Below, one piece after another: positions 34,824 to 43,612 of a stretch of DNA of 64,000 nucleotides. Below the pieces are notes generated by a model that was not told the DNA's origin, did no database searches, and saw nothing but the letters and a program-made list of their open reading frames with translations. Source of the stretch: an uncultured Peptoniphilus sp. (GTDB taxonomy: Bacteria; Bacillota; Clostridia; Tissierellales; Peptoniphilaceae); assembly GCF_943913915.1 (NCBI RefSeq), contig NZ_CALUAA010000001.1:1-64000 (forward strand), given 5' to 3'. A program made the position numbers and the translations under genes. Every line of letters begins with the position of its first letter. Positions within the stretch are counted from its first letter, which is position 1.

Positions 34824-35729
34824 ATTACAACTTTACCTTATCTGAGCTATAGTGCTCATTCGCAAAAAGTTTACGGCATGAAAGTTTATAAAATCCCCAT
34901 TCATTTGAAAGGATCTTGTCCCAACAGGGATGGGACTAAGGGAAGGGGAGGTTGTATCTTTTGCGGAGAAGAAGGCGGCAGCTTCGACTGGGTACAGGGA
35001 AGTATAAGGGAGCAATATCGCAGCAACAAAGAGCGAATGGCCAAGCGGTACAAAGCCGAGGGCTTTATCGCTTATTTTCAAAATTTTACAGGCACTTATC
35101 TCCCCATTGAAGACTTTCGACGAAGTCTCGAAGAAATTGCCCATGAAAATCCTTTAGGAGTTTCAATCTCTACCCGGCCCGACTGTTTAGGCGAAGAATA
35201 TCTGGACTGTGCCGAAGAATTATTCGGTGTGCAAAATGTGTGTTTCGAACTGGGCCTTCAATCCCCAAACGATGATACCCTCACTCTTTTAAACCGTGGG
35301 CACAGCGTGAAGGATTATATCCTAGGAGCCCGCCGTTTAAAGGAAAGAGGCTTTCGTCTGTCGACCCACATGATTTTAGATCTGCCATGGGACGATGAAG
35401 AGGATATGATAAAGGGCGCTAAGCTTTTAAATGATGTTCATTCCGACGAGGTTAAAATTCACAATCTCTATGTTCCCAAAGGAACGCTACTTGCTGAATG
35501 GTATCAGAATGGAGAATTTAAACCTATCGAAATGGAAGCTTTTATCAATAGGGTTATTTTATTTCTGGAGCACCTCGATCCCGGCATGGTGATCGGAAGA
35601 CTGCTCGGAAGGGCCCCCGAAGAGAATGTGCTGTTCGCCAATTGGGGCCGCAGCTGGTTTTATATTCGCGATGAAATTGTTCGTCGCATGGAACGAGAAG
35701 GCAAGTGGCAAGGTCGCTTGTTTAAGTAA
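34824..35729 (+). CDS. TIGR01212-like radical SAM protein, possible ATT start
   Basis: The radical SAM core appears in SCPNRDGTKGRGGCIFCGEE (the family's CPNRDG...GGCxFC arrangement), with ISTRPDCLGEEYLD, CFELGLQSPNDDTLTLLNRGHS and THMILDLPWDDEEDM, like the YhcC/TIGR01212 family, whose reaction is not settled. The start is uncertain. A strong AAGGAG (34812-34817) lies 6 bases before an ATT codon at 34824 in this frame, and homologues should begin about there. The only upstream ATG in frame (34773) lies inside the DUF1292 gene with no ribosome binding site. The product from ATT would be about 301 residues. Confidence 0.85.
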   Translation: MTTLPYLSYSAHSQKVYGMKVYKIPIHLKGSCPNRDGTKGRGGCIFCGEEGGSFDWVQGSIREQYRSNKERMAKRYKAEGFIAYFQNFTGTYLPIEDFRRSLEEIAHENPLGVSISTRPDCLGEEYLDCAEELFGVQNVCFELGLQSPNDDTLTLLNRGHSVKDYILGARRLKERGFRLSTHMILDLPWDDEEDMIKGAKLLNDVHSDEVKIHNLYVPKGTLLAEWYQNGEFKPIEMEAFINRVILFLEHLDPGMVIGRLLGRAPEENVLFANWGRSWFYIRDEIVRRMEREGKWQGRLFK

Positions 35730-35745
35730 AGAAAGGAAGATAATT

Positions 35746-36168
35746 ATGATTCGTTATATCTTAGGAGCAAAAGGCGCAGGCAAAACAAAATGGCTTATCG
35801 ATCATGCAAATGAAGATCATGAAGGTGGCAACGGAAACATTGCCTTTGTAGAAGTAGACGACGATCATATCTTCAGTCTCGATTACAATGTACGTCTTAT
35901 TAACGCGACCAATTACGGTCTTTCGACCCTCGATCATTTCTACGGCTTTATCTGCGGTATGCTTGCAATGGACTACGACTTGGAAAAAATCTATGTCGAC
36001 GGCATTTACAAAGTCATCGATCTTTCTTTAGAAGATTTGGAAGACCTTACAAAACGCTTAGAAGCTCTCAATGCAAACTGCAAAGTTTACATCAATGTAG
36101 ACTATGTAGAGAGTGATGTACCGGAAAGTTTAAAAGAATTTTGTGAAGAAGTTTCCTTGGAAGCTTAA
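35746..36168 (+). CDS. Small P-loop protein, unrecognised
   Basis: This 140-residue protein begins MIRYILGAKGAGKTKWLIDHAN, a Walker A motif (GAKGAGKT, residues 7-14) at the very N-terminus, with a Walker-B-like strand KIYVDGI near residue 86. The C-terminal half is acidic and helical, with KVYINVDYV. It looks like a minimal nucleotide-binding domain; I do not recognise the family. ATG 35746 follows AAAGGAAG; the longer frame from 35626 overlaps the radical SAM gene and is rejected. It is followed by two further small genes. Confidence 0.8.
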   Translation: MIRYILGAKGAGKTKWLIDHANEDHEGGNGNIAFVEVDDDHIFSLDYNVRLINATNYGLSTLDHFYGFICGMLAMDYDLEKIYVDGIYKVIDLSLEDLEDLTKRLEALNANCKVYINVDYVESDVPESLKEFCEEVSLEA

Positions 36169-36186
36169 GATTAGACAGGGGTTCGT

Positions 36187-36276
36187 ATGAAGTCAAATAA
36201 AAACATCGTCCGCGTGATTGCCATTATTTTATGTGTAGCTATGGTTTTACCGGTACTGATCAATGCCTTTTTCTGA
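36187..36276 (+). CDS. 29-residue membrane peptide (Prli42-like)
   Basis: This short frame encodes MKSNKNIVRVIAIILCVAM then VLPVLINAFF: a basic N-terminus followed by one hydrophobic segment. AGGGG lies 7-8 bases before the ATG. The layout (short KxxR basic head and single membrane helix, about 30 residues) resembles Prli42, the small membrane anchor of the Listeria/Bacillus stressosome, but similarity over so few residues is weak evidence. It lies between two small unrecognised genes and overlaps the next by 14 bases. Confidence 0.6.
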   Translation: MKSNKNIVRVIAIILCVAMVLPVLINAFF

Positions 36277-36838
36277 TGACACAGTTTTAATGGAGCCGAT
36301 TTGCGACAAATGGTTTCAACATTTTATTGAACGGCGCCTTGCGCTGATTCGCGCGTACGAACGAGGCGATTTAAATAAAAAAGAATTTCTGCAATCTAAT
36401 TTAAAAGATATTGACAATAGTAATGTACGCCCTTTTTTTCTCGTTGATCGCTTGGAAAAGGGAATCTTTAACTATCAGTACTACAACGCTTTAGCGAAAC
36501 ACTATCGCATGGAAGCGCGGAAAGTAAAAAATCGCCGTCGTAACAGGAGGGACTATACACATTATTTATCCCTCTCAGAGAAATATTACGGAAAAAAAGA
36601 CGAAACGATTTTGGATATTTTGAAGTTCATGAATTTTAACGATCTCTACGGCTATTTCATTCATTGCCGCAATAAGAACTTAGAAGATGAACTCTTTGAA
36701 ATCGTGTTTGTCAATTACCCCGAGTTTATTTTGCACTCAAAATCGAAACAAATTTACGAAACCCTTTGCGACCACAATGTGTTTCATGAGGATAAAAAGC
36801 GCTCGATAATCGATAACTATATAAACGATAGTTACTAA
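36263..36838 (+). CDS. Conserved-looking hypothetical protein, basic and helical
   Basis: This is a 191-residue protein, rich in Tyr, Lys and Arg (RKVKNRRRNRRDYTHYLSLSEKYY), largely helical and without membrane segments. No enzyme motif is recognised. It may start at ATG 36263, overlapping the small membrane peptide, or ATG 36290; neither has a clear ribosome binding site, suggesting translational coupling. It ends six bases before the glyA region. Full-length frame with normal codon use supports a real gene. Confidence 0.7.
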   Translation: MPFSDDTVLMEPICDKWFQHFIERRLALIRAYERGDLNKKEFLQSNLKDIDNSNVRPFFLVDRLEKGIFNYQYYNALAKHYRMEARKVKNRRRNRRDYTHYLSLSEKYYGKKDETILDILKFMNFNDLYGYFIHCRNKNLEDELFEIVFVNYPEFILHSKSKQIYETLCDHNVFHEDKKRSIIDNYINDSY

Positions 36839-36856
36839 AGGGAAGTGAGGAGAACT

Positions 36857-38089
36857 TTGGACTATAAAAATTTACAGGTAAGCGATCCTGAAATTTATGA
36901 ACTTATACAAAAAGAGACGGAGCGTCAGCAATCGCATATCGAGCTGATTGCATCGGAAAACTTCGTATCGAAATCCGTTATGGAAGCGATGGGATCTCCA
37001 CTTACCAATAAGTATGCCGAGGGCCTTCCCGGCAAGCGCTACTACGGCGGATGTGAAGTGGTAGATGAGGTTGAACAGCTTGCTATCGATCGTTTGAAAT
37101 CTCTTTACGGAGCAGATCATGCCAATGTGCAACCCCATAGCGGTGCCAATGCCAATATGGCGGTGTACCTCGGTTTACTGAAACCCGGCGATCGTATTCT
37201 GGGTATGAATTTAAGTCAGGGCGGCCACTTATCCCATGGGAGCCCGGTGAATATTTCGGGTAAATATTTCGACGTCGTAGATTACGGAGTCGATAGAGAA
37301 ACTCAACGTATCGACTACGATGCCTTCGAACGTGCCGTAAAAGAGTTTAAGCCGAAACTCGTTATCGGCGGTGCATCGGCCTATCCCAGAAAGATCGACT
37401 TCAAGCGCATGGCGGAGATCGTAAAAAAAAGCGGTGCTTACTTTATGGTGGACATGGCCCACATTGCAGGGCTCGTCGCCACAGGTTATCACGAAAACCC
37501 GGTAGATTATGCAGATGTGGTAACGACCACGACGCATAAAACCCTTCGCGGACCGCGAGGAGGAGCTATTCTTTGTAAAGAAGAACTGGCCAAGACCATC
37601 GACAAGGCCGTGTTCCCCGGACTCCAGGGAGGACCTTTGGAACACGTTATTGCGGCAAAAGCAGTTTCCTTCTATGAAGCCGCTCAACCGGAATTTAAGA
37701 CCTACTGCGGACAGATTATTGCCAATGCAAAAGCCATGGAAAAAGTATTCTTGGAAGAGGGCATCGACTTGGTCTCCGGTGGTACCGACAACCACTTGCT
37801 TCTAATCGACGTACGTTCTTTGAATATGACAGGTAAAGAGGCAGAGGCACTATTAAATGAAAGCGGCCTCGCCGTCAATAAAAATACCATTCCATACGAT
37901 CCCGAAAGCCCGATGGTGACAAGTGGTATTCGGATCGGAACACCTGCCATCACAACTGTGGGTGCAAAAGAAGAAGATGCGGCCTTTGTTGCTAAGATCA
38001 TGTCTGATGTGATGAAAAAGACCATCGATTCTCAAGAAGCGAAAAATCGAGTGAAAACATTCTGCGAAAAATTTCCTCTTTATAAGTGA
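36857..38089 (+). CDS. glyA: Serine hydroxymethyltransferase
   Basis: GlyA converts serine and tetrahydrofolate to glycine and 5,10-methylene-THF. The PLP-enzyme motifs are all present: QSHIELIASENFVSKSVMEAMGS, GKRYYGGCEVVDEVE, VQPHSGANANMAVYLGLL, VDMAHIAGLVATG and the PLP-Lys segment TTTTHKTLRGPRGG. The product is 410 residues from TTG 36857 (AGGAG four bases upstream); an upstream GTG at 36845 is also possible. A terminator follows directly. Confidence 0.96.
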   Translation: MDYKNLQVSDPEIYELIQKETERQQSHIELIASENFVSKSVMEAMGSPLTNKYAEGLPGKRYYGGCEVVDEVEQLAIDRLKSLYGADHANVQPHSGANANMAVYLGLLKPGDRILGMNLSQGGHLSHGSPVNISGKYFDVVDYGVDRETQRIDYDAFERAVKEFKPKLVIGGASAYPRKIDFKRMAEIVKKSGAYFMVDMAHIAGLVATGYHENPVDYADVVTTTTHKTLRGPRGGAILCKEELAKTIDKAVFPGLQGGPLEHVIAAKAVSFYEAAQPEFKTYCGQIIANAKAMEKVFLEEGIDLVSGGTDNHLLLIDVRSLNMTGKEAEALLNESGLAVNKNTIPYDPESPMVTSGIRIGTPAITTVGAKEEDAAFVAKIMSDVMKKTIDSQEAKNRVKTFCEKFPLYK

Positions 38090-38090
38090 T

Positions 38091-38117
38091 AAAAAGGACT
38101 CTTTAGAGTCCTTTTTT
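38091..38117 (+). terminator. Terminator after glyA
   Basis: The stem AAAAAGGACTC (38091-38101) / GAGTCCTTTTTT (38106-38117) with TTTA loop has a T run on the right and an A run on the left, a clear intrinsic terminator immediately after glyA. Confidence 0.9.
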
Positions 38118-38140
38118 ATTTTTACTCATAATCGGCTTCG

Positions 38141-38169
38141 TTGAAAGCTCAAATTAACGATGTTATAAT
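38141..38169 (+). promoter_or_regulatory. Promoter of the der-plsY-gpsA run
   Basis: TTGAAA (38141-38146) and TATAAT (38164-38169) are 17 bases apart, and TGT precedes the -10 (extended -10). This is the best vegetative promoter in the window, 66 bases before der. Confidence 0.75.
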
Positions 38170-38234
38170 GGTGTGCAATGGATAAAACTATAATCGCATA
38201 GAAGCGATTCAATAAATTTTGGAGGTGAGCGGCA

Positions 38235-39542
38235 ATGGAAAGACCGATAGTGTGTATTTTAGGCCGCCCGAATGTGGGGAAGAGCACGCTTTTTAATGTG
38301 CTGACAGAATCAAAAATCTCTATCACTGAAGATACCCCCGGGGTCACTCGCGATCGAATTTACGCGAAGGCTACGTGGCTGAATCATGAATTTACTCTAA
38401 TCGATACGGGCGGTTTGGATCCCTCTTCGGATGAAATTTTCATGCCCGAAATAATTGCCCAAGCGGAAGTTGCCGTCGAAAACGCCGAGGTCATCCTTTT
38501 TTTGGTTGACGGAAAAGACGGATTAACGGAAGTGGACAGGGAAGTGGCCAATTACATTCGCCGCTTCGGAAAGAAAGTGCTCCTCGTCATCAATAAAATG
38601 GACTCGAAGCTCGCTCAAGAGCACTTGTATGATTTCTACGAACTGGGACTTGGCGAACCTTTTGTTATAAGTGCGGAACAATCCCGCGGAATCGGAGATC
38701 TTCTAGACGCAACGGTAGCTTCTTTTCCTGAAGTCGACGATAACGATCATCACGACGAGATTAAAGTTGCTTTTATCGGAAAACCTAATGCGGGGAAATC
38801 TTCTCTTGTCAATCGAATATTAGGAGAAGAGCGTTCCATCGTAACAAATATTCCCGGTACAACAAGAGATTCGATTCACTCTTTCTTCGAATATGAAGAT
38901 ACGGATTATGTTCTAATCGATACGGCGGGTCTTCGTAAGCGCAAAAAGATCAATGAAAAAGTAGAGCGCTATTCCGTTGTGCGAACCCTTAGGAGCATTG
39001 AGCTCGCTGATGTCTGCGTGCTTCTCGTCGATGCGACAGAGGGAATCAGCGAACAGGATTCTAAAATCGCAGGCTATGCCCACGATAATAAAAAGGCTAT
39101 GATTATCGCCGTCAATAAATGGGATGCTGTGGAAAAAGATACGTACACTATGAAACACTTCGAAGCGGAAGTTCGCAGAGAGCTGCCCTTTCTAAACTAC
39201 GCGCCGATGATCTTCATTTCAGCGTTAAAGGGTACTCGTGTTAAAAAGCTCTTGGATCTTATTCACGTTGTAAATAACAACTATTCACTTCGTATTCAAA
39301 CCGGCGTATTAAATGATATTATGAATCGCGCAGTTCTAATGAATCAGCCGCCGAGCGACAAGGGCAAGCGAGGGAAATTATATTATGCGACACAAGTATC
39401 CGCCCGCCCGCCGAAGTTTTTACTATCGGTAAACGATAAGGAATTGTTCCATTTTACCTATCTGCGCTTTTTAGAAAATCAAATTCGTGCAGCTTACCGT
39501 TTTGACGGCGTGCCCATTATCATGGAATTGAAGAACCGATGA
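38235..39542 (+). CDS. der: Ribosome biogenesis GTPase Der (EngA)
   Basis: Der is a double GTPase needed for assembly of the 50S subunit. Two complete G domains are visible: GRPNVGKSTLFN with DTGG and NKMD, then GKPNAGKSSLVN with DTAGL and NKWD, followed by the KH-like C-terminal domain ending FDGVPIIMELKNR. The 435-residue length is normal. It begins at ATG 38235 after GGAGGTGAG. It overlaps plsY by 4 bases. Confidence 0.97.
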   Translation: MERPIVCILGRPNVGKSTLFNVLTESKISITEDTPGVTRDRIYAKATWLNHEFTLIDTGGLDPSSDEIFMPEIIAQAEVAVENAEVILFLVDGKDGLTEVDREVANYIRRFGKKVLLVINKMDSKLAQEHLYDFYELGLGEPFVISAEQSRGIGDLLDATVASFPEVDDNDHHDEIKVAFIGKPNAGKSSLVNRILGEERSIVTNIPGTTRDSIHSFFEYEDTDYVLIDTAGLRKRKKINEKVERYSVVRTLRSIELADVCVLLVDATEGISEQDSKIAGYAHDNKKAMIIAVNKWDAVEKDTYTMKHFEAEVRRELPFLNYAPMIFISALKGTRVKKLLDLIHVVNNNYSLRIQTGVLNDIMNRAVLMNQPPSDKGKRGKLYYATQVSARPPKFLLSVNDKELFHFTYLRFLENQIRAAYRFDGVPIIMELKNR

Positions 39543-40123
39543 AGACGGCGTTACTTTTATTTTTATGCTATCTCATTGGTACTATCTCAGGTGCCTATAT
39601 TATCGGTATGCTTTTTAAGCATACCGATATACGCAAAGAAGGTAGCGGCAATGCGGGAACGACGAATGCCATCCGCGTGATGGGAAAAAAACTTGGCTAT
39701 ATGACCTTTGCTGTCGATGTTTTAAAAGGCGTCGCGGTTATGCTCATAGTGGCTCCTATGCTCGATCAATCCTACCGGCTCTTTGCGACGCTTTTTGTGG
39801 TTTTGGGACACGACTACCCATTCTACTTAGGTTTTCGCGGAGGGAAGGGCATCGCTACGACTTTTGGAGCTTTTGGAGCCGTAGCGCCTCTATACGTGGC
39901 CATAGCCGCTTTAGGCGGTTTTATTGTGGGAAAAGTGAGCCGTTACGTAAGTTTGGGTTCTTTAACTTTTCTTTCGATCGCATCTGTTTTAATGATTTTT
40001 TCCTGGAAAGAGAGCTCCCTCAATGTGCTCGCCATCGTACTCATTTGGGCTCTCGGTTTCCTTCGTCATCGTAGCAATATAAAGCGCCTAAAAGAAGGAA
40101 CAGAAAATAAAGTGGGAGGTTGA
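39539..40123 (+). CDS. plsY: Acyl-phosphate glycerol-3-phosphate acyltransferase PlsY
   Basis: PlsY is a membrane enzyme that puts the first acyl chain on glycerol-3-phosphate, using acyl-phosphate. The 194-residue, five-segment membrane protein has KEGSGNAGTTNAIRVMGKKLG, GHDYPFYLGFRGGKGIATTFGA and LRHRSNIKRLKEGTENK, the three family motifs. It is followed after 4 bases by gpsA, which makes its substrate glycerol-3-phosphate, a common functional pairing. Confidence 0.95.
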   Translation: MKTALLLFLCYLIGTISGAYIIGMLFKHTDIRKEGSGNAGTTNAIRVMGKKLGYMTFAVDVLKGVAVMLIVAPMLDQSYRLFATLFVVLGHDYPFYLGFRGGKGIATTFGAFGAVAPLYVAIAALGGFIVGKVSRYVSLGSLTFLSIASVLMIFSWKESSLNVLAIVLIWALGFLRHRSNIKRLKEGTENKVGG

Positions 40124-40127
40124 TTGT

Positions 40128-41132
40128 TTGAAGGTCGGAGTTATAGGATCGGGCAGCTGGGGAAGTGCCGTCGGAAATCTTTTGGCGACCATTGGTCATG
40201 AAGTCCATATGTATACGAGAAGCGAAGAGCAATACCGCCGCATGAAGGAATTCGGCGATAACCCCCATTATTTAAAGGATTTTCACTTCGCGCCTTCTGT
40301 TCAATTTCACAGTAATTTCGGTGAGGCTGTTCGGGATGTGGAAGTCGTTATTCTCGCCGTCCCGACGGCAGCCGTTCGAGAGACCATGGAGAAATTAAAA
40401 GCCCACAGATCTCAAGCGGTCGTTGTTAACTTGGCGAAAGGACTTGAGCAAGGCAGCTATCTGCGAGTCTCTGAGATCGCCAAAGAAATCATTCCCGACA
40501 ATTCTTTTGTCGTCTTATCAGGTCCTTCTCACGCAGAAGAAGTGGCGCAACTTTTACCGACAACCGTTTTAGTCTGTTCTGAAGATGAAGAAGTTGCCTT
40601 GGAAATTCAGGATCTCTTTACATACGATGCTTTTCGCGTCTATGTGCAAGATGATATGGTCGGTGTGGAAATCGGCGGCGCATTAAAAAATATTATCGCC
40701 TTAGGCGCCGGATTATCTGACGGATTAGGGTATGGAGACAATGCTAAAGCGGCCCTTATGACCAGAGGCCTTACGGAAATTCAGCGCTTAGGGATCGCCC
40801 TCGGCGCGAAGCATATTACATTCCAAGGTCTCTCGGGAGTCGGAGACTTAATTGTTACCTGCACCAGTACCCATAGCCGCAATTGGCAGTTCGGCAATCG
40901 TATCGGCAGAGGAATGGATGTGGAAGAAGCGATTGAAGATATCGGGCAGGTTGTAGAAGGTTATAAGACGACCAAGGCCGCCTACGAACTTGCACAAAAA
41001 TTGGGAATTGAGATGCCCATTACGGAAAAACTTTATTATGTGCTCTATGGTGACCTTGAACCTCGACGAGCCGTTTTGGATCTTATGCAGCGACCCAATA
41101 AACACGAAAACGAGAAGATCTTTTTACTATGA
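40128..41132 (+). CDS. gpsA: Glycerol-3-phosphate dehydrogenase [NAD(P)+] GpsA
   Basis: GpsA reduces dihydroxyacetone phosphate to glycerol-3-phosphate for phospholipids. It has the N-terminal GSGSWGSAVGNLLA dinucleotide-binding motif, LAKGLEQGS, VLSGPSHAEEVA, GVEIGGALKNIIALGAGLSDGLGYGDNAKAALMTRGL with the catalytic Lys, and SGVGDLIVTCTSTHSRN. The start is TTG 40128 with GGGAGG upstream. The 334-residue length fits. It overlaps the next gene by 4 bases. Confidence 0.96.
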   Translation: MKVGVIGSGSWGSAVGNLLATIGHEVHMYTRSEEQYRRMKEFGDNPHYLKDFHFAPSVQFHSNFGEAVRDVEVVILAVPTAAVRETMEKLKAHRSQAVVVNLAKGLEQGSYLRVSEIAKEIIPDNSFVVLSGPSHAEEVAQLLPTTVLVCSEDEEVALEIQDLFTYDAFRVYVQDDMVGVEIGGALKNIIALGAGLSDGLGYGDNAKAALMTRGLTEIQRLGIALGAKHITFQGLSGVGDLIVTCTSTHSRNWQFGNRIGRGMDVEEAIEDIGQVVEGYKTTKAAYELAQKLGIEMPITEKLYYVLYGDLEPRRAVLDLMQRPNKHENEKIFLL

Positions 41133-42424
41133 AGCCATCGTCTAATTACAAAGCGAAACTTCGACGTAAGCGTCGCGGGAAAATGCGACGACGACGAATT
41201 TTATTTTATCTCCTCGTATTGCTGCTTCTGGCAACCATTTCCTATGTCTTATACAATAAATTCGTGTTGGCACCAAAAACGACAGAACCTCAGATAGTGG
41301 AATACCGAGATGTTGTTAAGGGCGAGGGGTACCTTTTGTTCGATGAAGAGATTGTCTTTACAAAGGCCAACGGCATTGCTATTTACAATGTGCAGGAGGG
41401 AAAGAAAGTTCCCAAAAATGCAGCCGTAGCGGATATTAATGTTATGAACGACAATTCCAAAGTAAAAGACCAACTGATTCGTATTCAGGCTGCCATTGAT
41501 TTTAAAAACGACAGTTCAGACGACCAAGCAAGGGAAGAGGAGCATCGAGAAGATGAGACGGTTATTCGTAACATCCAGCGTTTTATCCGTGATAAAGACA
41601 ACGAAAAGTTAGTTTCGTCTATCAATACACTGGATTTAAGTACAAAGCACACCGTCAATGTTTCAGAGCTGAACGAATTGCTGAAGCTTTCTATTTCCGA
41701 TCTGGAAGAAGAGAAGGAGAAGCTGACAGAAAAGATTGGCTCAACGAGCAGCGACTACAAATCGCCACTTTCAGGGATTGTGAGTTATACCTTTGATGAT
41801 ATAAAAAAAGACCTCTCTCTCAATCTACCCGATGAAACCTTTACAGCAGAGTATTTAAAAAATGTTAATGTGGGCAGCATTACGAGAGGAAAGAGCAAGG
41901 TTATTGAGAAGAAAGCTTTTTTCCGCTGCATCGATAATACTTTTTATAAGATTGCTCTTCCCGTTGACGATGCCAGATTGATGAATGATGCTATCGGAAA
42001 ATATGTTCCGGTCCGCATAGGAAATGTCATGACAGAAGCTTACGTCAAGGGGATTAATGAAGACGATAGCGGAGCTGTAGCTATTTTAGAACTTAGAGAT
42101 CACTTACAACAAGTCTACGTACCTCGCAAGCAAAAGGTAGTGGTAATTAAAGAAACATCTCCGGCTGTGAAAATACCGAAAGAAGCTATCGTCAAAGATA
42201 AAGATCGCCGAAACGGAGTCTATGTAAACGCTGTTCGTCATTTTGTAAAATTTGTTCCCGTGGATGTTTTAACAGTTGAGGGCAATTACGCAATATTAAA
42301 CTTAGGCGACAGCGAACAAACCATCGCTGCTCCCGACGGGGATCGAATAAAAACCTTGAGGCGTAATGATGATGTTATCATTGAGCCTCAAAAAGTAGAC
42401 CGTCAGAAGATAGTGTATCAGTAA
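41129..42424 (+). CDS. HlyD-like membrane-anchored protein
   Basis: The 431-residue protein has a very basic N-terminus (KLRRKRRGKMRRRR), one membrane anchor (about 24-44) and a large external part. The segment after the anchor (VVKGEGYLLFDEEIVFTKANGIAIYNVQEGKKVPKNAAVADI) resembles the barrel-sandwich hybrid of HlyD-type adaptors, then comes a coiled coil region (about 105-200) and a second beta-rich region. No export ATPase is adjacent; the neighbours are gpsA, yggS and sepF. Its role is unknown, and an envelope or division function is guessed only from context. Confidence 0.7.
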   Translation: MKPSSNYKAKLRRKRRGKMRRRRILFYLLVLLLLATISYVLYNKFVLAPKTTEPQIVEYRDVVKGEGYLLFDEEIVFTKANGIAIYNVQEGKKVPKNAAVADINVMNDNSKVKDQLIRIQAAIDFKNDSSDDQAREEEHREDETVIRNIQRFIRDKDNEKLVSSINTLDLSTKHTVNVSELNELLKLSISDLEEEKEKLTEKIGSTSSDYKSPLSGIVSYTFDDIKKDLSLNLPDETFTAEYLKNVNVGSITRGKSKVIEKKAFFRCIDNTFYKIALPVDDARLMNDAIGKYVPVRIGNVMTEAYVKGINEDDSGAVAILELRDHLQQVYVPRKQKVVVIKETSPAVKIPKEAIVKDKDRRNGVYVNAVRHFVKFVPVDVLTVEGNYAILNLGDSEQTIAAPDGDRIKTLRRNDDVIIEPQKVDRQKIVYQ

Positions 42425-42437
42425 GGGGTTGGTGAAT

Positions 42438-43127
42438 TTGTCCGCTATAGCAGAAAATCTGAAGTGCGTACGAGATGAAATAGAAGAAAGTCGAAAACGC
42501 AGTTTGACAGGTGAAGAGGCAAAACTTATTGCCGTTACAAAGACCCACGGGGTTGATATCATGGAAGAGGCCATCAACCTCGGTGTAACGGATGTGGGTG
42601 AAAACAAGGTTCAGGAGCTTACGAAAAAAATGGACCTTATCGGAGATAAGGTTCGCTATCATATGATTGGAAACTTGCAATCAAATAAGGTAAAATATAT
42701 CTATCAAGATGTCGCTTTAATCCATTCGCTTGATCGTTCGTCTTTGGCAAAGGAAATTGAAAAGCGTGCCAAACAGACGGACCATATTGTTCCCTGTCTC
42801 TTGCAGGTCAATATCGGCGATGAGGTTTCTAAGGGAGGTTTAGCCTATGAAGGCGTGTTGCCTTTCTTAGAATCCATTCTCGACTATAAACACATTAAAG
42901 TCGACGGTTTAATGGCCATCGCACCGAATGTAGAGGATGAGGCGTATTTAAGAAAGCTGTTTCGAAAAATGTTTGCTCTTAAAGAAAATATTAACAATCG
43001 AAACTACGAGGGCGTCGACATGACCTATCTTTCCATGGGCATGAGCAATGACTTTAACATAGCCATCGAAGAAGGCGCTAATATGGTACGTGTAGGTAGT
43101 CGTATTTTTGGAAAACGACACTATTAA
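42438..43127 (+). CDS. YggS/YlmE family PLP-binding protein
   Basis: This PLP-homeostasis protein binds pyridoxal phosphate without known catalytic activity. It shows LIAVTKTHGVDIMEEAINLGVTDVGENKVQEL (PLP-Lys in VTKTH), HMIGNLQSNKVKYI, HSLDRSSLAKEIEKRA, LLQVNIGDEVSKGG and YLSMGMSNDFNIAIEEGANMVRVGSRIFG. The likely start is TTG 42438 with AAGGGG 9 bases before; GTG 42432 is an alternative. It precedes sepF, as in the conserved Firmicute division cluster. Confidence 0.93.
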   Translation: MSAIAENLKCVRDEIEESRKRSLTGEEAKLIAVTKTHGVDIMEEAINLGVTDVGENKVQELTKKMDLIGDKVRYHMIGNLQSNKVKYIYQDVALIHSLDRSSLAKEIEKRAKQTDHIVPCLLQVNIGDEVSKGGLAYEGVLPFLESILDYKHIKVDGLMAIAPNVEDEAYLRKLFRKMFALKENINNRNYEGVDMTYLSMGMSNDFNIAIEEGANMVRVGSRIFGKRHY

Positions 43128-43137
43128 GGAGGAAGAC

Positions 43138-43611
43138 ATGGCAGATTTCGGGAACAAACTAAAAAAAGCATTTGGCTTTGGAGACGATTACGATTACGAT
43201 GACGAGTATGATTACACAGAAGATGAAGCTTTCCAAACGACGGAAGTAGAGCCCATTACCACGACGCGTGCTCAAAAGACGACTCCAACCCCTCGCTCTA
43301 AAGATAATGGGAGTGTTCTCAGCATTCAAACGAAGGCGTCTATGGTAATTACTATTCATGAACCTTTAAGCTACGATGAATCGCCGAAGATCGTCGATGA
43401 TCTTAAGGAACACAAGGCCGTTGTTTTAAACTTTGAACAATTGGATCTCGATGTAAAAAGAGAAATCTTTGATTTCGTCAACGGCGCGCTCTATGCGATT
43501 GAAGGTAAGATTCAAAAAGTGAATAAAGATATCTTTATTCTCGCACCTGCCAATATCGCCATCGACGGATTAAAAGAAGAGCTTCAAAACTCGGGAATCT
43601 TCCCCTGGTAA
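43138..43611 (+). CDS. sepF: Cell division protein SepF
   Basis: SepF tethers and aligns FtsZ at the division septum. The N-terminal amphipathic segment ADFGNKLKKAFGFGD would bind membrane, followed by a very acidic linker (DDYDYDDEYDYTEDE) and the SepF core with VITIHEPLSYDESPKIVDDLKEHKAVVLNFEQLD and FDFVNGALYAIEGKIQKVNKDIFILAPANI. ATG 43138 after AAGGAGG is chosen over the earlier frame at 43108 that overlaps yggS. It is 157 residues long. Confidence 0.95.
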   Translation: MADFGNKLKKAFGFGDDYDYDDEYDYTEDEAFQTTEVEPITTTRAQKTTPTPRSKDNGSVLSIQTKASMVITIHEPLSYDESPKIVDDLKEHKAVVLNFEQLDLDVKREIFDFVNGALYAIEGKIQKVNKDIFILAPANIAIDGLKEELQNSGIFPW

Positions 43612-43612
43612 T

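Noticed and set aside
35626..36168. Longer 180-codon version of the P-loop protein
   Set aside because: The first 40 codons overlap the radical SAM gene; ATG 35746 with AAAGGAAG and the Walker A near the N-terminus is the better start.
37229..37795. 188-codon minus-strand frame opposite glyA
   Set aside because: Shadow of the strongly conserved glyA gene; composition and lack of signals fit a chance frame.
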